Origin: an uncultured Tolumonas sp.
GTDB lineage: Bacteria > Pseudomonadota > Gammaproteobacteria > Enterobacterales > Aeromonadaceae
DNA length: 64,000 nucleotides
Assembly (NCBI RefSeq): GCF_963678185.1
Contig: NZ_OY782757.1
Span: 2,880,001 to 2,944,000 of the forward strand
Direction: 5' to 3'
Part shown: positions 52,919-63,643 of the stretch, piece by piece
How the letters are laid out: each line of letters opens with the position of its first letter
Numbering within the stretch: the first letter of the stretch is position 1
Made by a program: the position numbers and the translations under genes
Notes under the pieces: model-generated
What the model saw: only the letters and a program-made list of their open reading frames with translations
Databases searched by the model: none
Told to the model about the DNA's origin: nothing

Positions 52919-54102
52919 GATTTACTCCTTACCATCAGCATGCCCCTGACTTTTCCATCCTGATTTTGCATGTTGGTGGTTTCTGTTTCGAAAATCGTGC
53001 TGGCCTGCTGGCGGAATTGCTCCAGTGTCTGGAAGTCGCGGGCACTGATTTGTAATCGGAATTCCTGTTTACTGCTATCAAATTGTAATTGCTGTAGTTC
53101 AAGCCCTGATGTTTGATGTAATAGCGGGGCCAATGAGGCTAATTGGCTGAGAAAACTATTAGATAGCGGCGTTTGTTGCAGTGCATCTAAATGTTGTTTC
53201 AGTTGCACTCTCGGATTAATCACCCGTTTTTCTTCTGGAAATAGTTGCCGGTATAACGAGGTCATTTGTTGCTGTAATTGCTGCTGCTGCGTGTGTAACT
53301 GAACATATTCGATGCCTTGATTGGCTGCGACTAACAATAACCATAATCCGGCCAGCGCGGCAGGAAGGCGCCAGCGGGCCCATTGCTTTTTCCATGGTGC
53401 GACAGAGCGGTAAACACCTTGCAGTAAATTAGCCTGTTCTGCCGGCAGATTTTGAGCCAGCAGCTGCATAGGCAATTCACACAAGGATATTTGCCATTCG
53501 GCAGCGATACCATCGGGTGCAGGTGTATAGCTTTGTAAATGCGGCAATTGCTCATGGCTGCTTATCCAAACAGGTAACCAGCTATCATCAACCACCGCTC
53601 CTTGCCATGTATTCTGGCGTATCAGCCATTGTGCGCCTAACTGGAGTAGTGACCAGCCATTGTCTGTTGGTTGTGGCAGTGCGAGCACATCCGGTAACAG
53701 TTGTTGCGCGGTTAGTCCGGCATCGCTTAGCCAGGCTAGCCAGTGCTGCATCTGTTCTTGCTCAACTGCTGCGATTTTCACCTGCTGACCTTCGTGCTGT
53801 AATACGGTGATATGCAGTTTTTCTACATCACTGGCGACATCGTCTTCCAGCATAAAAGGCAAAGCCTGCATCGTTTGCGCATTGAGTCGCCCTGGTAATG
53901 TCAGTTCACGAAAAATAACATCACAGCCCGGCACGAGCACAATAACAGGACGATGACCTGCGCGTTCTGCCAGCTCAGATAATTGTGTCGCATTGTTGAG
54001 TTGCCCACTGGCGATCACTTCTTGCTGGGTGGCCGACCACACCAACCAGTACACGTTATCCTGATGGCGGGAACCCAGTCGTATCAGTAAGAATTCGTTC
54101 AC
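52915..54102 (-). CDS. gspL: type II secretion inner-membrane protein L
   Basis: 395 aa. N-terminal cytoplasmic actin-like domain (FLLIRLGSRHQDNVYWLVW to about 230) that holds the GspE ATPase, one membrane helix (about 247-263) and a periplasmic domain with a Gln-rich linker (QLHTQQQQLQQQM). Overlaps gspK and gspM by 4 bp at either end, in tight coupling. Confidence 0.94.
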   Translation of the reverse strand: MNEFLLIRLGSRHQDNVYWLVWSATQQEVIASGQLNNATQLSELAERAGHRPVIVLVPGCDVIFRELTLPGRLNAQTMQALPFMLEDDVASDVEKLHITVLQHEGQQVKIAAVEQEQMQHWLAWLSDAGLTAQQLLPDVLALPQPTDNGWSLLQLGAQWLIRQNTWQGAVVDDSWLPVWISSHEQLPHLQSYTPAPDGIAAEWQISLCELPMQLLAQNLPAEQANLLQGVYRSVAPWKKQWARWRLPAALAGLWLLLVAANQGIEYVQLHTQQQQLQQQMTSLYRQLFPEEKRVINPRVQLKQHLDALQQTPLSNSFLSQLASLAPLLHQTSGLELQQLQFDSSKQEFRLQISARDFQTLEQFRQQASTIFETETTNMQNQDGKVRGMLMVRSKS

Positions 54103-55091
54103 TCTAACCCTCCAAAGTGACGACGGATAACAGTCACCTGATTATTACTTTGTCGTTGAAACAAACTGACGATACGAGTCTGATAATGATCGCTCTCGGC
54201 TTGTAAGGTTGCCAGAAAATAGAAACTTTTTATGGTCAGTGCCGATTGTACCTGATCTCCAGCTGCGGCTGTGTTGCTTAATGTTCCCAGCTCCAGGAAT
54301 TCTGCCACACTGTTCCAACCTTCGCGCGGGCGTTGTTCTAATATGTTACGCGCATCATCCACACTGATATTATTGAGAAAGAGTGCTGCCAGTAAGGGCG
54401 CTTGAATGGTGCGTAACGTATTGACGTTTATCTGCAGCGTTTTCTCTGGGATCACACACACCAATGGTAATAACTGGCGGTAGAGTACAGCATCGACACC
54501 TTTGACGGCACGCAGTTCGCTGACATCTTGCATCAGGCCATTGGCTGGTAGGTAGGGGTGGGGCAGTGCTTCATATTCACTGTCTTCGGCGCCTAACGAG
54601 CGGGCGGTGGTGTTATCATCTAACCAGTCTTGTAGTGCTGCAGTGATTTGCTGAGCACGATAATCTTCTACTTTTAAACTGATTAATAACTGGCGGAAAA
54701 CATTTGCACGATATAACGCACTGGCACTCGTGGTCGTTTCTTCTGAACCTGAACCTGTGGTGCTCAGGGAATTCAAATTAAAACAGGCTTGTGAATCGCG
54801 GACAACCCCTTGCAACATCGCTGTTTCGACGGGAAATATTTGGCTCTCGTTGGCCCAATATTGCGCCAGCGATGTCTTTTCCGGGCTGTCTTTTAAATCT
54901 TGTATTAGCACTTTCGTGATCAGGGCTTCGGAACCAAGCAGATACCAGTAATTTTGTAACTGTAATTGCTGGTTATAGGTACGTTGCCATTCCATGCGAA
55001 AACGCTGTGTCATGCTGCTGGCCATGGTCACCATAACGGCCAGCAGTAATAAGACCACCAACAGAGCCATCCCTCGCTGTTGTTTCATCAA
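54099..55091 (-). CDS. gspK: type II secretion minor pseudopilin K
   Basis: 330 aa, the large tip pseudopilin. Prepilin signal MMKQQRG^MALLVVLLLLAV, without Glu at +5 as is normal for GspK. The inserted alpha domain includes LQDWLDDNTTARSLGAEDSEYEAL and LPANGLMQDVSELRAVKGV. Starts inside gspJ by 4 bp. Confidence 0.94.
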   Translation of the reverse strand: MMKQQRGMALLVVLLLLAVMVTMASSMTQRFRMEWQRTYNQQLQLQNYWYLLGSEALITKVLIQDLKDSPEKTSLAQYWANESQIFPVETAMLQGVVRDSQACFNLNSLSTTGSGSEETTTSASALYRANVFRQLLISLKVEDYRAQQITAALQDWLDDNTTARSLGAEDSEYEALPHPYLPANGLMQDVSELRAVKGVDAVLYRQLLPLVCVIPEKTLQINVNTLRTIQAPLLAALFLNNISVDDARNILEQRPREGWNSVAEFLELGTLSNTAAAGDQVQSALTIKSFYFLATLQAESDHYQTRIVSLFQRQSNNQVTVIRRHFGGLE

Positions 55092-55735
55092 CTGCCTCCA
55101 CTACTGGTGGTGGAAGTAGTATCGGTCAATAAAAACAGCCGCCGAATGGTGCCGTAATCATCGAGCGTGAGTGTAACTTCAACGGCTGCTGGCAGTACTG
55201 TGGGGGTCATCCACTGGGTTAACCATGCACCATTTTTATAAAATCGCAGTGTGAATGTTGATACATGATTGAGTAATGGTGTGACGGTCGGTTCAGTCCC
55301 TGTAACTGCATCAGGATACAAATAAGTCAGTCTTTCCAAGGTATGTTGTCGCAACCGGTAACCCACTTTTTGTAATTCTGAACGGTGTAATTCCCCACCG
55401 GGATTTAGCCAGCCGGCGCGAACAAACATCACCGCCCAGTCATCACTTTCTGACTGGAAACGTTCAGCTTGAAATAACGTGGTTGTGGCTTCGCCATTAA
55501 CTCGGGTTGCGCGCGGCAGTATTTGTGTGAAATCACGTGATAACGTTGCAAAACTTCGTTGTAACTCGGATAACCGGGCTATTTTGGCTTGGGAAACCTC
55601 ATCATTACGCATAACACCTTGCAAGACGGCATAGGCACTCAGGCTTAAGATGGCAAAGATGACCAGTGCCAGTAAGACCTCTAATAAGGTGAATCCGGTA
55701 TGACGTAATTTAGAAGGGATCGATGCAGGCAGCAT
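55088..55735 (-). CDS. gspJ: type II secretion minor pseudopilin J
   Basis: 215 aa. Prepilin peptidase site at residues 13-14 (RHTG^FTLLEVLLALVIFAI) with Glu+5 present. Part of the GspI-J-K tip complex. It ends in a Thr/Ser/Gly-rich tail (TDTTSTTSSGGS). Two bp after gspI. Confidence 0.94.
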   Translation of the reverse strand: MLPASIPSKLRHTGFTLLEVLLALVIFAILSLSAYAVLQGVMRNDEVSQAKIARLSELQRSFATLSRDFTQILPRATRVNGEATTTLFQAERFQSESDDWAVMFVRAGWLNPGGELHRSELQKVGYRLRQHTLERLTYLYPDAVTGTEPTVTPLLNHVSTFTLRFYKNGAWLTQWMTPTVLPAAVEVTLTLDDYGTIRRLFLLTDTTSTTSSGGS

Positions 55736-55737
55736 GG

Positions 55738-56100
55738 TTAGTTCTTCGCGACGTAGCTGCGCAGCGTTGCGCGCGGATCGGATGCTTTTTCTGTATCACG
55801 AACCTCAACATCCACGGCGCGAAACGATGGATCAGCAGTTTCTACGCCATGCCAACGCCAGTAATAGGTGCGTCCGGCCATCTCTTCCTGACCATTACTC
55901 CATGTCAGATTGGGCCATTTTTCGGTCAAGCGAATAGTAGCCAGCTGGTTATCTGCCACCCAGCTGGCGAACGTTTTGTCTTCCAGTGTAGCCAGTGCCA
56001 CGACCTGCTCTGTGACGGTCTTCATCAATGTAATGCCCGCGATAGCAAAAATGGCCATCGCAACCATGACTTCCAGCAAAGTCATACCACGACAATTCAA
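55738..56100 (-). CDS. gspI: type II secretion minor pseudopilin I
   Basis: 120 aa. Very short leader MNCRG^MTLLEVMVAMAIFAIAG with Glu+5; the first mature residue is Met. Partner of GspJ and GspK at the pseudopilus tip. Overlaps gspH by 4 bp. Confidence 0.94.
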   Translation of the reverse strand: MNCRGMTLLEVMVAMAIFAIAGITLMKTVTEQVVALATLEDKTFASWVADNQLATIRLTEKWPNLTWSNGQEEMAGRTYYWRWHGVETADPSFRAVDVEVRDTEKASDPRATLRSYVAKN

Positions 56101-56762
56101 GAGTGCCCTCCGGCAAGCTGATCCGTTTGTGTCGTCAGCACATCGATCTGACCATTTTCTAAGCCGTTGATTTGACGGAATTGCGTATTATCACTGCCAT
56201 GTTCTTGCATAGTGAGCGAGAACGGTGTGATTTCCCCGCTGGGTAATAACAGTATTTGCGGGGTTTTAGCCGTTAACTGGTTATCGGTATCAAACCATTG
56301 TGGCTCTGAACGGCCTAAATGGTTGTCTTCATCCTGCAGTTGTAGTCCGTCCAAAGTTAGCGCCAGTGATATTTTTTCATCAAACTCACCAGTAGTGCGC
56401 AATTTCTCGCTTTTATACGGCTGCCACGATTGATGATCCCAATCCAATAACGTATCCAATGATTTCGTTGTTGTTTGAGTGGTGCTCTCATCATTGCTTG
56501 GGGCGCTTTCCTGCCGGATCATAAATTGATAACCATGCTCGGAAATATGCAACCCAATCGTACGCCCTTGTTGTGTTGCCTGTTCGCTCATGACCTGAAT
56601 GGTGGAGGCTAATTGCTGGCTTTCTTCTGCTAAGTTGCCACCGAGTTTTGGATTCGGGCCACCTGGGATCGACAATACAACGATCCCTGCGGCGCAGCCG
56701 ATGATCACGATAACCAGCATAATTTCAATCAGCGTGAAACCACGCATACGTCTTTGCATCAC
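56097..56762 (-). CDS. gspH: type II secretion minor pseudopilin H
   Basis: 221 aa. Leader MMQRRMRG^FTLIEIMLVIVIIG with Glu+5. The globular domain is beta-rich with a Ser/Thr-rich loop near residues 88-97 (SNDESTTQTTTK). Links the tip to the GspG fibre. Overlaps gspG by 4 bp. Confidence 0.93.
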   Translation of the reverse strand: MMQRRMRGFTLIEIMLVIVIIGCAAGIVVLSIPGGPNPKLGGNLAEESQQLASTIQVMSEQATQQGRTIGLHISEHGYQFMIRQESAPSNDESTTQTTTKSLDTLLDWDHQSWQPYKSEKLRTTGEFDEKISLALTLDGLQLQDEDNHLGRSEPQWFDTDNQLTAKTPQILLLPSGEITPFSLTMQEHGSDNTQFRQINGLENGQIDVLTTQTDQLAGGHS

Positions 56763-57202
56763 TGTTGATTGTCTCGTTTTTTATCTAGATTCCAGTTGCC
56801 GATATCATCGTCAGTACCTGCCTGACCATCTGGCCCCATTGAAAACACATCAATACTGCCATGTTCGCCAGGGCTGAGTAATTGATATTCACCCTGCCAA
56901 GGATCGGAAGGTAGACGCTTGATATAACCACCTTCTTTGTAGTTTTTAGGTGCCGGCTCGCTATCTGGTTTGGTAATTAACGCGTTTAAACCCTGATCGG
57001 TGGTGGGATAACGGCTGTTATCCAGTTTGTACATGTCTAATGCATTTTCCAGTGCCACAATGTCACTGACTGCTTTTTGATGATCTGCCTGATCTTTATT
57101 ACCCATCAAGTTGGGGACGATCAGACTGGCTAAAATGCCTAATATCACGATAACGACCATGATTTCCAGCAGCGTAAAGCCGCTTTGTTGTCTGCGTTGC
57201 AT
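56759..57202 (-). CDS. gspG: type II secretion major pseudopilin G
   Basis: 147 aa. Leader MQRRQQSG^FTLLEIMVVIVILGILASLIVPNL with Glu+5. Conserved globular part: LDNSRYPTTDQGLNALI and YIKRLPSDPWQGEYQ. The calcium-binding end GTDDDIGNW is present. Forms the pseudopilus shaft. Confidence 0.97.
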   Translation of the reverse strand: MQRRQQSGFTLLEIMVVIVILGILASLIVPNLMGNKDQADHQKAVSDIVALENALDMYKLDNSRYPTTDQGLNALITKPDSEPAPKNYKEGGYIKRLPSDPWQGEYQLLSPGEHGSIDVFSMGPDGQAGTDDDIGNWNLDKKRDNQQ

Positions 57203-57233
57203 GCATAACCCCTTTCAGTAATAAAAATAAAAA

Positions 57234-58454
57234 CTAACGTCCGACCATGTTATTGAGTTCTAGGATCGGTTGTAAAATAGCTAAGACGATAAACAGCACA
57301 ATGACGGCCATACTTACGACTAAGGCCGGTTCAAAAATGCTCAGCGCGATATTGACCTGACTTTCGAATTCCCGATCCTGGTTATCGGCGGCACGTTCTA
57401 ACATGTTATCCAATTCACCGCTGCGTTCACCGGAAGCAATCATATGCAACATCATCGGCGGAAACAGTTTGGTTTGTTCCAATGCCGCCCGCAAACTACT
57501 GCCTTCCCGCACCCGTTCGGATGCTTCCGCTACCCGGATCTTCGCTTCATCATTACTTAATACATCGCCACTGATGCGCATACCATCTAACAACGGTACG
57601 GCGCTCGAGTTTAGTATGCTTAAGGTGCGGGCAAACCGTGCGGTGTTCAGCCCTCGACTGACACGCCCGATAACGGGTAATCGTAGCAACAGAGCATGGT
57701 ATTGCCGACGATGGAGTGGTTTTTTTACCCAACTACCCCAAACGATGGCTAAAATCGCCAGCAGTAATAAAAACCACAGCCCATAGTCGCGTACCAGATC
57801 ACTGGCTCCCATTAAAAAACGGGTGCTGAACGGCAGCTGTTGTTTCATATGAATAAACTGTTCAACCACTTTGGGCACGACGGTCGCCAGCAGGATGGAA
57901 ATAACACTGATGGCAACCAAGGTCAGGATGATGGGATAGATCATCGCCTGCAGCAATTTACTTTTCATTTGCTGACGCTGTTCGGTGTAGTCGGCCAGCC
58001 GATCGAGCACAGTGTCGAGATGCCCGGATTTTTCTCCGGCAGCAACCATAGCGCGATAAAGCGGATCAAAAATCGATGGAAATGCCGATAGGCCATCTGC
58101 CAGCGAATGCCCCTCCAGTACCTTGGTCCGAACGGCTGCAATCAAGGTGCTTAATTTGGCTTTTTCGGTCTGCTGCGAAACGGCTCTCAGTGCTTCTTCA
58201 ATTGGTAATGCGGCTGCAACCAGCGTCGCTAATTGCCGGGTCAATAATGCCAGTTCATTGGTGCTGATCTTGGGTTGTAGCCAACTGCGGTTTTGTGTTT
58301 GTTGGCGGACTTGTTCAACCGCTTCCGTGAGTGATAGTGGCGTAAGCCCTTGCTCACGTAATACTTGCCGAGCCTGCCGGGGGGAATCGGCTTCGATCAT
58401 GCCTTCTTTGCGCCGGCCTTTTGCGTCCAGCGCCTGATATGCAAACGCTGACAT
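57234..58454 (-). CDS. gspF: type II secretion platform protein F
   Basis: 406 aa polytopic protein with two GspF/PilC repeats and three membrane helices. Signatures are [22 protein letters not shown], the first-repeat [17 protein letters not shown] and the second-repeat [18 protein letters not shown]. Central to the inner-membrane assembly platform. 31-bp gap to gspG. Confidence 0.96.
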   Translation of the reverse strand: MSAFAYQALDAKGRRKEGMIEADSPRQARQVLREQGLTPLSLTEAVEQVRQQTQNRSWLQPKISTNELALLTRQLATLVAAALPIEEALRAVSQQTEKAKLSTLIAAVRTKVLEGHSLADGLSAFPSIFDPLYRAMVAAGEKSGHLDTVLDRLADYTEQRQQMKSKLLQAMIYPIILTLVAISVISILLATVVPKVVEQFIHMKQQLPFSTRFLMGASDLVRDYGLWFLLLLAILAIVWGSWVKKPLHRRQYHALLLRLPVIGRVSRGLNTARFARTLSILNSSAVPLLDGMRISGDVLSNDEAKIRVAEASERVREGSSLRAALEQTKLFPPMMLHMIASGERSGELDNMLERAADNQDREFESQVNIALSIFEPALVVSMAVIVLFIVLAILQPILELNNMVGR

Positions 58455-58455
58455 G

Positions 58456-59964
58456 TTAGTCCTCCCGCGTCACACGCAAGACTTCTTCCAATGTCGTCTC
58501 ACCGTTTACGACTTTCTGCAGGCCATCCGCTCGAATGCTCGGCGTTTTGCTGCGGATCAAGTGCTCAATTTCCAGTTCACCTTTATTACTGTGGATCGCT
58601 TCACGCACTGCTTCATCGACAATCAGCAGTTCATAAATACCGGTACGCCCTTTGTAACCGGTAAAATTACAGGCTTCACAACCTTTGGCGGTATACAGAT
58701 GGCGAGCCCCAATGGGCAGATCGTAGCGCAGGCGTTCTTCTTCACTCAGCGGCTGTGGTTGTTTACATTCCGGGCATAAAGTGCGCACTAAACGTTGTGC
58801 CAATACGCCGAGCAAGGAAGTTGATAACAAGAATGTCTCAATGCCCATATCGCGCAGACGGGTGATAGAGCCAATCGCGGTATTGGTATGTAATGTGGAT
58901 AACACTAAATGACCGGTCAACGAGGCTTGCACAGCAATTTGGGCTGTTTCCAGATCGCGGATTTCGCCAACCATCACGACATCAGGATCCTGGCGCAAAA
59001 TGGCGCGTAACCCGCGCGCAAAGGTCATGTCGACTTTCGGATTAACCTGTGTTTGGCCAACCCCTTCAAGGTCATATTCAATAGGGTCTTCGACCGTCAG
59101 AATGTTACGATCTTTGGTATTGATCTCGGATAGTGCCGCATACAGCGTGGTGGATTTACCTGAACCGGTTGGGCCGGTCACCAGAATGATGCCATGTGGT
59201 TTGCGGATCAAGTCGGCGATATGTGCCCGATCTGCATCCACCATACCCAGCTGTTTGAGCTCCAGGCGTACATTGTTTTTATCCAACAAACGTAACACGA
59301 CCCGTTCGCCATAACTCGATGGCATCGTCGAGACACGGACGTCAACCGCTCGACCACCAATCCGCAAACTAATACGACCATCTTGCGGCACGCGTTTTTC
59401 AGCGATATCCAGCTTTGCCATGACCTTGATACGCGAAACCAGCAGCGAGGCTAATTTACGTTGCGGTCGTAAGATCTCGCGTAACACACCATCAATACGG
59501 AAACGGATGGCGAGGTGTTTTTCAAAGGTCTCAATATGAATATCGGACGCTTCTAATTTGATGGCTTCACTGAGCATGGCATTAATCAGACGAATAATCG
59601 GCGCATCATCATCGGCATCCAGCAGATCTTCATTGGTTGGCAGCTCTTCTGCCAGCGTGAAAAAATCGGCTTCATTACCAATGTCTTCCATCATTTGACG
59701 TGCTTCAGATGAGTCACGCTGATAGTCTTCCGTCAGTTGTTGCTCAAAGGCTTCGGTAGTCAACCAACGTAACTGGAACGGCTGGCGCAATAAGCGACGG
59801 ACTTCTTGTAATGTTTGATTGCTGACGCCAGTACGACAGAACAACACCGGCTCGGCGTGTTGCCATTGCAACAACACACCGTGATCACGGGCAAAGGCAA
59901 AATTTAACCGCAAACCTTGCAAAGACGGATGCAAGGTTTCCGATGTTGTAGAGAGCAGTGCCAT
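58456..59964 (-). CDS. gspE: type II secretion ATPase E
   Basis: 502 aa hexameric ATPase that drives pseudopilus assembly. Walker [15 protein letters not shown], Asp box [15 protein letters not shown]-like segment, Walker [13 protein letters not shown], His box [13 protein letters not shown]. The zinc tetracysteine motif is present (CPECKQP, then [12 protein letters not shown]). The N-terminal domain binds GspL. It begins at the last base of the gspD stop codon. Confidence 0.97.
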   Translation of the reverse strand: MALLSTTSETLHPSLQGLRLNFAFARDHGVLLQWQHAEPVLFCRTGVSNQTLQEVRRLLRQPFQLRWLTTEAFEQQLTEDYQRDSSEARQMMEDIGNEADFFTLAEELPTNEDLLDADDDAPIIRLINAMLSEAIKLEASDIHIETFEKHLAIRFRIDGVLREILRPQRKLASLLVSRIKVMAKLDIAEKRVPQDGRISLRIGGRAVDVRVSTMPSSYGERVVLRLLDKNNVRLELKQLGMVDADRAHIADLIRKPHGIILVTGPTGSGKSTTLYAALSEINTKDRNILTVEDPIEYDLEGVGQTQVNPKVDMTFARGLRAILRQDPDVVMVGEIRDLETAQIAVQASLTGHLVLSTLHTNTAIGSITRLRDMGIETFLLSTSLLGVLAQRLVRTLCPECKQPQPLSEEERLRYDLPIGARHLYTAKGCEACNFTGYKGRTGIYELLIVDEAVREAIHSNKGELEIEHLIRSKTPSIRADGLQKVVNGETTLEEVLRVTRED

Positions 59965-61997
59965 TACTGCACACCTTTTGCTTGTTGTTCCAATAAGGCT
60001 TTCATTTTCGGCGACAAGGTCGCATTCGTGCCATAAGCGGGCAAAATTGGACGTTCCACTGCAGGCGATAAACTATCGGTATCTTGTTCCTGCGATAACT
60101 GCTCAGCCCGGAACAGGTTGTATTTGCTGCTGGATACACCGGTATACGTAATCGGATCTCGCAATATAGTTGGATGAATGAAGACCATCAGATTCTGTTT
60201 GGTTTTCGAGGTGCTGTTGTAACGGAACAGATAACCTAATACCGGAATATCACCCAACAAAGGCACTTTGTAAGTTGATTCAGAGGTGTTGTTACTGAGT
60301 AAACCACCAAGTACAACAGTTTCACCACTTTTCACTAACACCGCATTTTTTACGGTACGGGTATTAAACGTATCGCCCAGACTGGCACTGCTGGTTGATG
60401 AACTGCTGGTGGATGTTGACGTAGCAACACTGGATACTTCCTGTTCAATATCCATTAACACGGAATCGCCTTCGTTGATCTGCGGGGTTACTTTCAGTTT
60501 TGTGCCCACTGTTTTACGTTCTACGGTATTAAACACACTGCCTGTGGTGCTGGATTGACTACCGGAAATAACCGGAACTTCCTGACCCACGTTAAAAGAG
60601 GCTTCTTTGTTATCCAGGGTGACAATACTCGGTGTGGCCAGAATATTGCTCTTGGTATTACTGGACAGCGCTGTCACTAACCCGGCCCAATCACCGGAAT
60701 AAAAACCCGCTGCGAGACCGTTAAAACTGCTGAGGGCTGAGGTGGTTGTGCTGGAAAATGCCCCATCATTTTTATATTCCAATGCAGCATTGGCGACGGT
60801 GGTTGTTGGTAAGCCGGTTGCGGTGAATTGTGTACCACCACCATTTTTATTGGCCCATTGCACACCCAGATTAAAAGCGTCGCCATCTTGTACTTCCACG
60901 ATGATGGCTTCGACCAGCACTTGCGCGCGGCGAATATCCAATTTGGCAATAATACGCTCTAGTTCCTGCATGATATCGGGTTGCGCAGTGATCACGAGTG
61001 CATTGGTTTGTTCATCGGCAACAATGCTGAGATCTTTGCCATTAAACGCATTACTGCCTGAACCTGAGTTGCTGGCTGTTGCATTCGACGTGTTGGTTGT
61101 TGTGCTGCCACCTTGTTTATCTTGCTGAATGGTTTTACTGGAACCCGATAATACATCCACCAGATTTTTGGCTTTGGCATATTTAAGATAGAAAACGCGG
61201 GTATTGCCCTGACTTTGTTGTTCACGATCTAACTGACGGATCATCGTCACCAGTCGCTGACGGGATTGGTTGTCACCGCTGATCACGACCGAATTAGTGC
61301 GTTCATCGGCAACTAATTTTGGTGTTAATACACTGGTCAGTGCATTTTTATCGTTTTTGGTTAACGCGGTGATTAAGCGCACCATTTCACTGGCTGACGC
61401 ATATTTGAGTTTAATAATGTCGACATTTTCATCACCGACTTTATCCACCCGATGGACAATTTCGACGAGTCGATTAACGACAGCTGCGCGTCCGGTTAAT
61501 AACAACACGTTGGAGGGTTCGTAATGCACTACATTACCACCACCGGCATTGTCGTTTAGTTGACGCAGCAAAGGTGCCAGTTCACGAACCGAAATATTAC
61601 GTACCGGCACCACGCGAGTAACCATCTCGTCACCACTACCCGGATGGATATCATCTGTGACGGGAATGGCGGAGGTTTTCGCATTTTGTGCTTTCACCAC
61701 TTTCAGAATGCCATTTGGCATTGGCACCACAGCAAAACCATAAACCTCTAATACGCTTAGGAAAAATTGGTAATACTGTTCTTCATTGAGCAGATCATAA
61801 CTGCGTACGTTGATGGTGCCACGAATGCCGGGATCGACCACGATGGTTTTATTCAGATTTTTACCAACGGTGTTAATAAACTCTTGAATATCCGTGCCTT
61901 TGAAACTGGCCGAGTATTCGGCCGCCCAGAGTGGTTGCACGTTGAGTTGTGTGAACAGGCAACTGATGATCAGACTGCGCTTGAGAAATTGTTTCAT
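59964..61997 (-). CDS. gspD: type II secretion secretin D
   Basis: 677 aa outer-membrane channel. Signal peptide ending PLWAA, N0 domain ([23 protein letters not shown]), three N1-N3 repeats (about 120-370) with a Ser/Thr/Asn-rich insertion near 310-330, and the secretin domain ([51 protein letters not shown]). The short C-terminal S-domain suggests a pilotin- or ExeAB-type assembly system elsewhere. Confidence 0.97.
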   Translation of the reverse strand: MKQFLKRSLIISCLFTQLNVQPLWAAEYSASFKGTDIQEFINTVGKNLNKTIVVDPGIRGTINVRSYDLLNEEQYYQFFLSVLEVYGFAVVPMPNGILKVVKAQNAKTSAIPVTDDIHPGSGDEMVTRVVPVRNISVRELAPLLRQLNDNAGGGNVVHYEPSNVLLLTGRAAVVNRLVEIVHRVDKVGDENVDIIKLKYASASEMVRLITALTKNDKNALTSVLTPKLVADERTNSVVISGDNQSRQRLVTMIRQLDREQQSQGNTRVFYLKYAKAKNLVDVLSGSSKTIQQDKQGGSTTTNTSNATASNSGSGSNAFNGKDLSIVADEQTNALVITAQPDIMQELERIIAKLDIRRAQVLVEAIIVEVQDGDAFNLGVQWANKNGGGTQFTATGLPTTTVANAALEYKNDGAFSSTTTSALSSFNGLAAGFYSGDWAGLVTALSSNTKSNILATPSIVTLDNKEASFNVGQEVPVISGSQSSTTGSVFNTVERKTVGTKLKVTPQINEGDSVLMDIEQEVSSVATSTSTSSSSTSSASLGDTFNTRTVKNAVLVKSGETVVLGGLLSNNTSESTYKVPLLGDIPVLGYLFRYNSTSKTKQNLMVFIHPTILRDPITYTGVSSSKYNLFRAEQLSQEQDTDSLSPAVERPILPAYGTNATLSPKMKALLEQQAKGVQ

Positions 61998-62020
61998 CTT
62001 TGGCTTATCACTCCACGTGC

Positions 62021-62869
62021 TTATGGTTGTGCCAGATTGACATAAATATCCTGTGTTTCGCCATTTCGTTCTACCGAGATATTCATTTCCGTCTGATGCG
62101 CAAGTTGTTGCATGGCCTGCGTAGCTTCGGCATTGTTGCGCAGATCTAACCCATTGATACTGATAGCAAGATCATTGGGTTGCAAGCCTAGCTGATTAAA
62201 TATCTCTGGATTTCGGCCCGGATTTAAACGATAGCCTTTTAACTGATTATTTTCTCTAACTGGCGCTATCGTTAGATAATCCATCAGCTGCCCTGGATTT
62301 TTCAGTAGTTGCTGTCTGACATTGGGTAAGCTGCTGTTATTCAGTGTAGGGGTTGTAGTTGGCGCTGTCATAGGATTTTCATCCAGCAATAACGCTTCCT
62401 GCTGTTGTTGACGTTTGATGATGACGCGATCAGGCAGAATATTGATAATCTGAGCATCGGTGCCCTGAATAACATCACCAATCACGTAACTTTGCTGTTT
62501 TCCATCACGGGCGATGATAGCGATCGAACGGCTGGCAATACTGCTGGCCATGATCCCCGTGAGTTGTGCATTCAGGCGACTTTTGGGTGCGGTAGTCGGG
62601 GTTGTATCTTCTACTGCAGCACCGAATAGCTTGGCATCACGAATAATTGACAGGCGCTGCTGCTGGTTAGTGGCGTTTACATCCGGCTGTACGGATTGTT
62701 TGGGGCTAATAGACGCCGAGGTTGCTGATTTGGGGGCGGGTAATAATCGCCAGCTAAGTTGTGCCAGTTGATAACTGCCACCTAAGAGTAAAACCAGGAC
62801 AACACTGCGTTGTAGCAAAACAAGCCCTCGTTCACCTAGTATCCAATGTTGGATAGCCAATAGCCTCAT
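62021..62869 (-). CDS. gspC: type II secretion protein C
   Basis: 282 aa. One membrane helix (about 22-40), a Pro/Ser/Thr-rich linker, the homology-region domain (RDAKLFGAA and LTGIMASSIASRSIAIIARDGKQQSYVIGD) that contacts the secretin, and a C-terminal PDZ-like domain (YRLNPGRNPEIFNQLGLQPNDLAISINGLDL). First gene of the gspC-D-E-F-G-H-I-J-K-L-M-N operon, divergent from nudE. gspA/B and the prepilin peptidase are not in the window. Confidence 0.95.
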   Translation of the reverse strand: MRLLAIQHWILGERGLVLLQRSVVLVLLLGGSYQLAQLSWRLLPAPKSATSASISPKQSVQPDVNATNQQQRLSIIRDAKLFGAAVEDTTPTTAPKSRLNAQLTGIMASSIASRSIAIIARDGKQQSYVIGDVIQGTDAQIINILPDRVIIKRQQQQEALLLDENPMTAPTTTPTLNNSSLPNVRQQLLKNPGQLMDYLTIAPVRENNQLKGYRLNPGRNPEIFNQLGLQPNDLAISINGLDLRNNAEATQAMQQLAHQTEMNISVERNGETQDIYVNLAQP

Positions 62870-63054
62870 TTTTGTTCTCTTTATATTGATGCCCAGGTCT
62901 AGGGTTCTTCATTTTGCTATGTGAACTCGCATGACACAACCATTTGCCAATGTGTCTGATGAAACTGGTAATAAAATCACAGAATATCGACAAAGACAGT
63001 GTTAATCGGTGGCGATATACTGTTGTTACCGTTTTTTAACATTATGCGATCTTT

Positions 63055-63627
63055 ATGTCAGAGAAGCCGGCTAAATCAGACCATATTTTACCTGAAATTC
63101 TGCAACGCGATGTTGTCGCGCAGAGTCGCCTATTCCGGGTTGAGGCTTTACATCTGCGTTTCAGTAATGGTGAAGAGCGGGTCTATGAACGGATCCCCGG
63201 TGGTAATCGTCATGCGGTGATGATTGTACCTGTGCAGTCCGATGGTACTTTGTTACTGGTCAGAGAATACGCAGCGGGTACACACGCCTATGAGCTGGGT
63301 TTTCCCAAAGGCTTAGTAGATGCAGGCGAGACAGATGTCGAAGCGGCAAATCGCGAACTACAGGAAGAAGTTGGTATGGCGGCCAATCAGCTTACCTTTT
63401 TAAAACAGGTTTCTTTGGCACCCGGTTTTATGAATGCCCGCATGGCCATCTTTCTGGCGCAAGGGTTGTATCCACAACAATTGGTAGGTGATGAACCAGA
63501 GCCACTGGAAATTGTGCCATGGCCGCTTCATGACGCCGAAGCGCTGTTGGATCATCCTGAATTTCATGAAGCACGCAGTGTGGCGGCATTATTATTGCTG
63601 TTACGGCAGTTGAGAAATAACGCTTAA
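63055..63627 (+). CDS. nudE: ADP-sugar/ADP compounds hydrolase NudE
   Basis: 190 aa Nudix hydrolase. The full Nudix box is present (GLVDAGETDVEAANRELQEE-VGM). The N-terminal PEILQRDVVAQSRLFRVEALHLRFSNG is typical of NudE, which hydrolyses ADP-ribose, NADH and Ap3A-type compounds. Divergent from gspC, an arrangement also known in Aeromonas. A TATACT (63016-63021) may be its -10. Confidence 0.93.
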   Translation: MSEKPAKSDHILPEILQRDVVAQSRLFRVEALHLRFSNGEERVYERIPGGNRHAVMIVPVQSDGTLLLVREYAAGTHAYELGFPKGLVDAGETDVEAANRELQEEVGMAANQLTFLKQVSLAPGFMNARMAIFLAQGLYPQQLVGDEPEPLEIVPWPLHDAEALLDHPEFHEARSVAALLLLLRQLRNNA

Positions 63628-63643
63628 AATTAGCTATTTCATT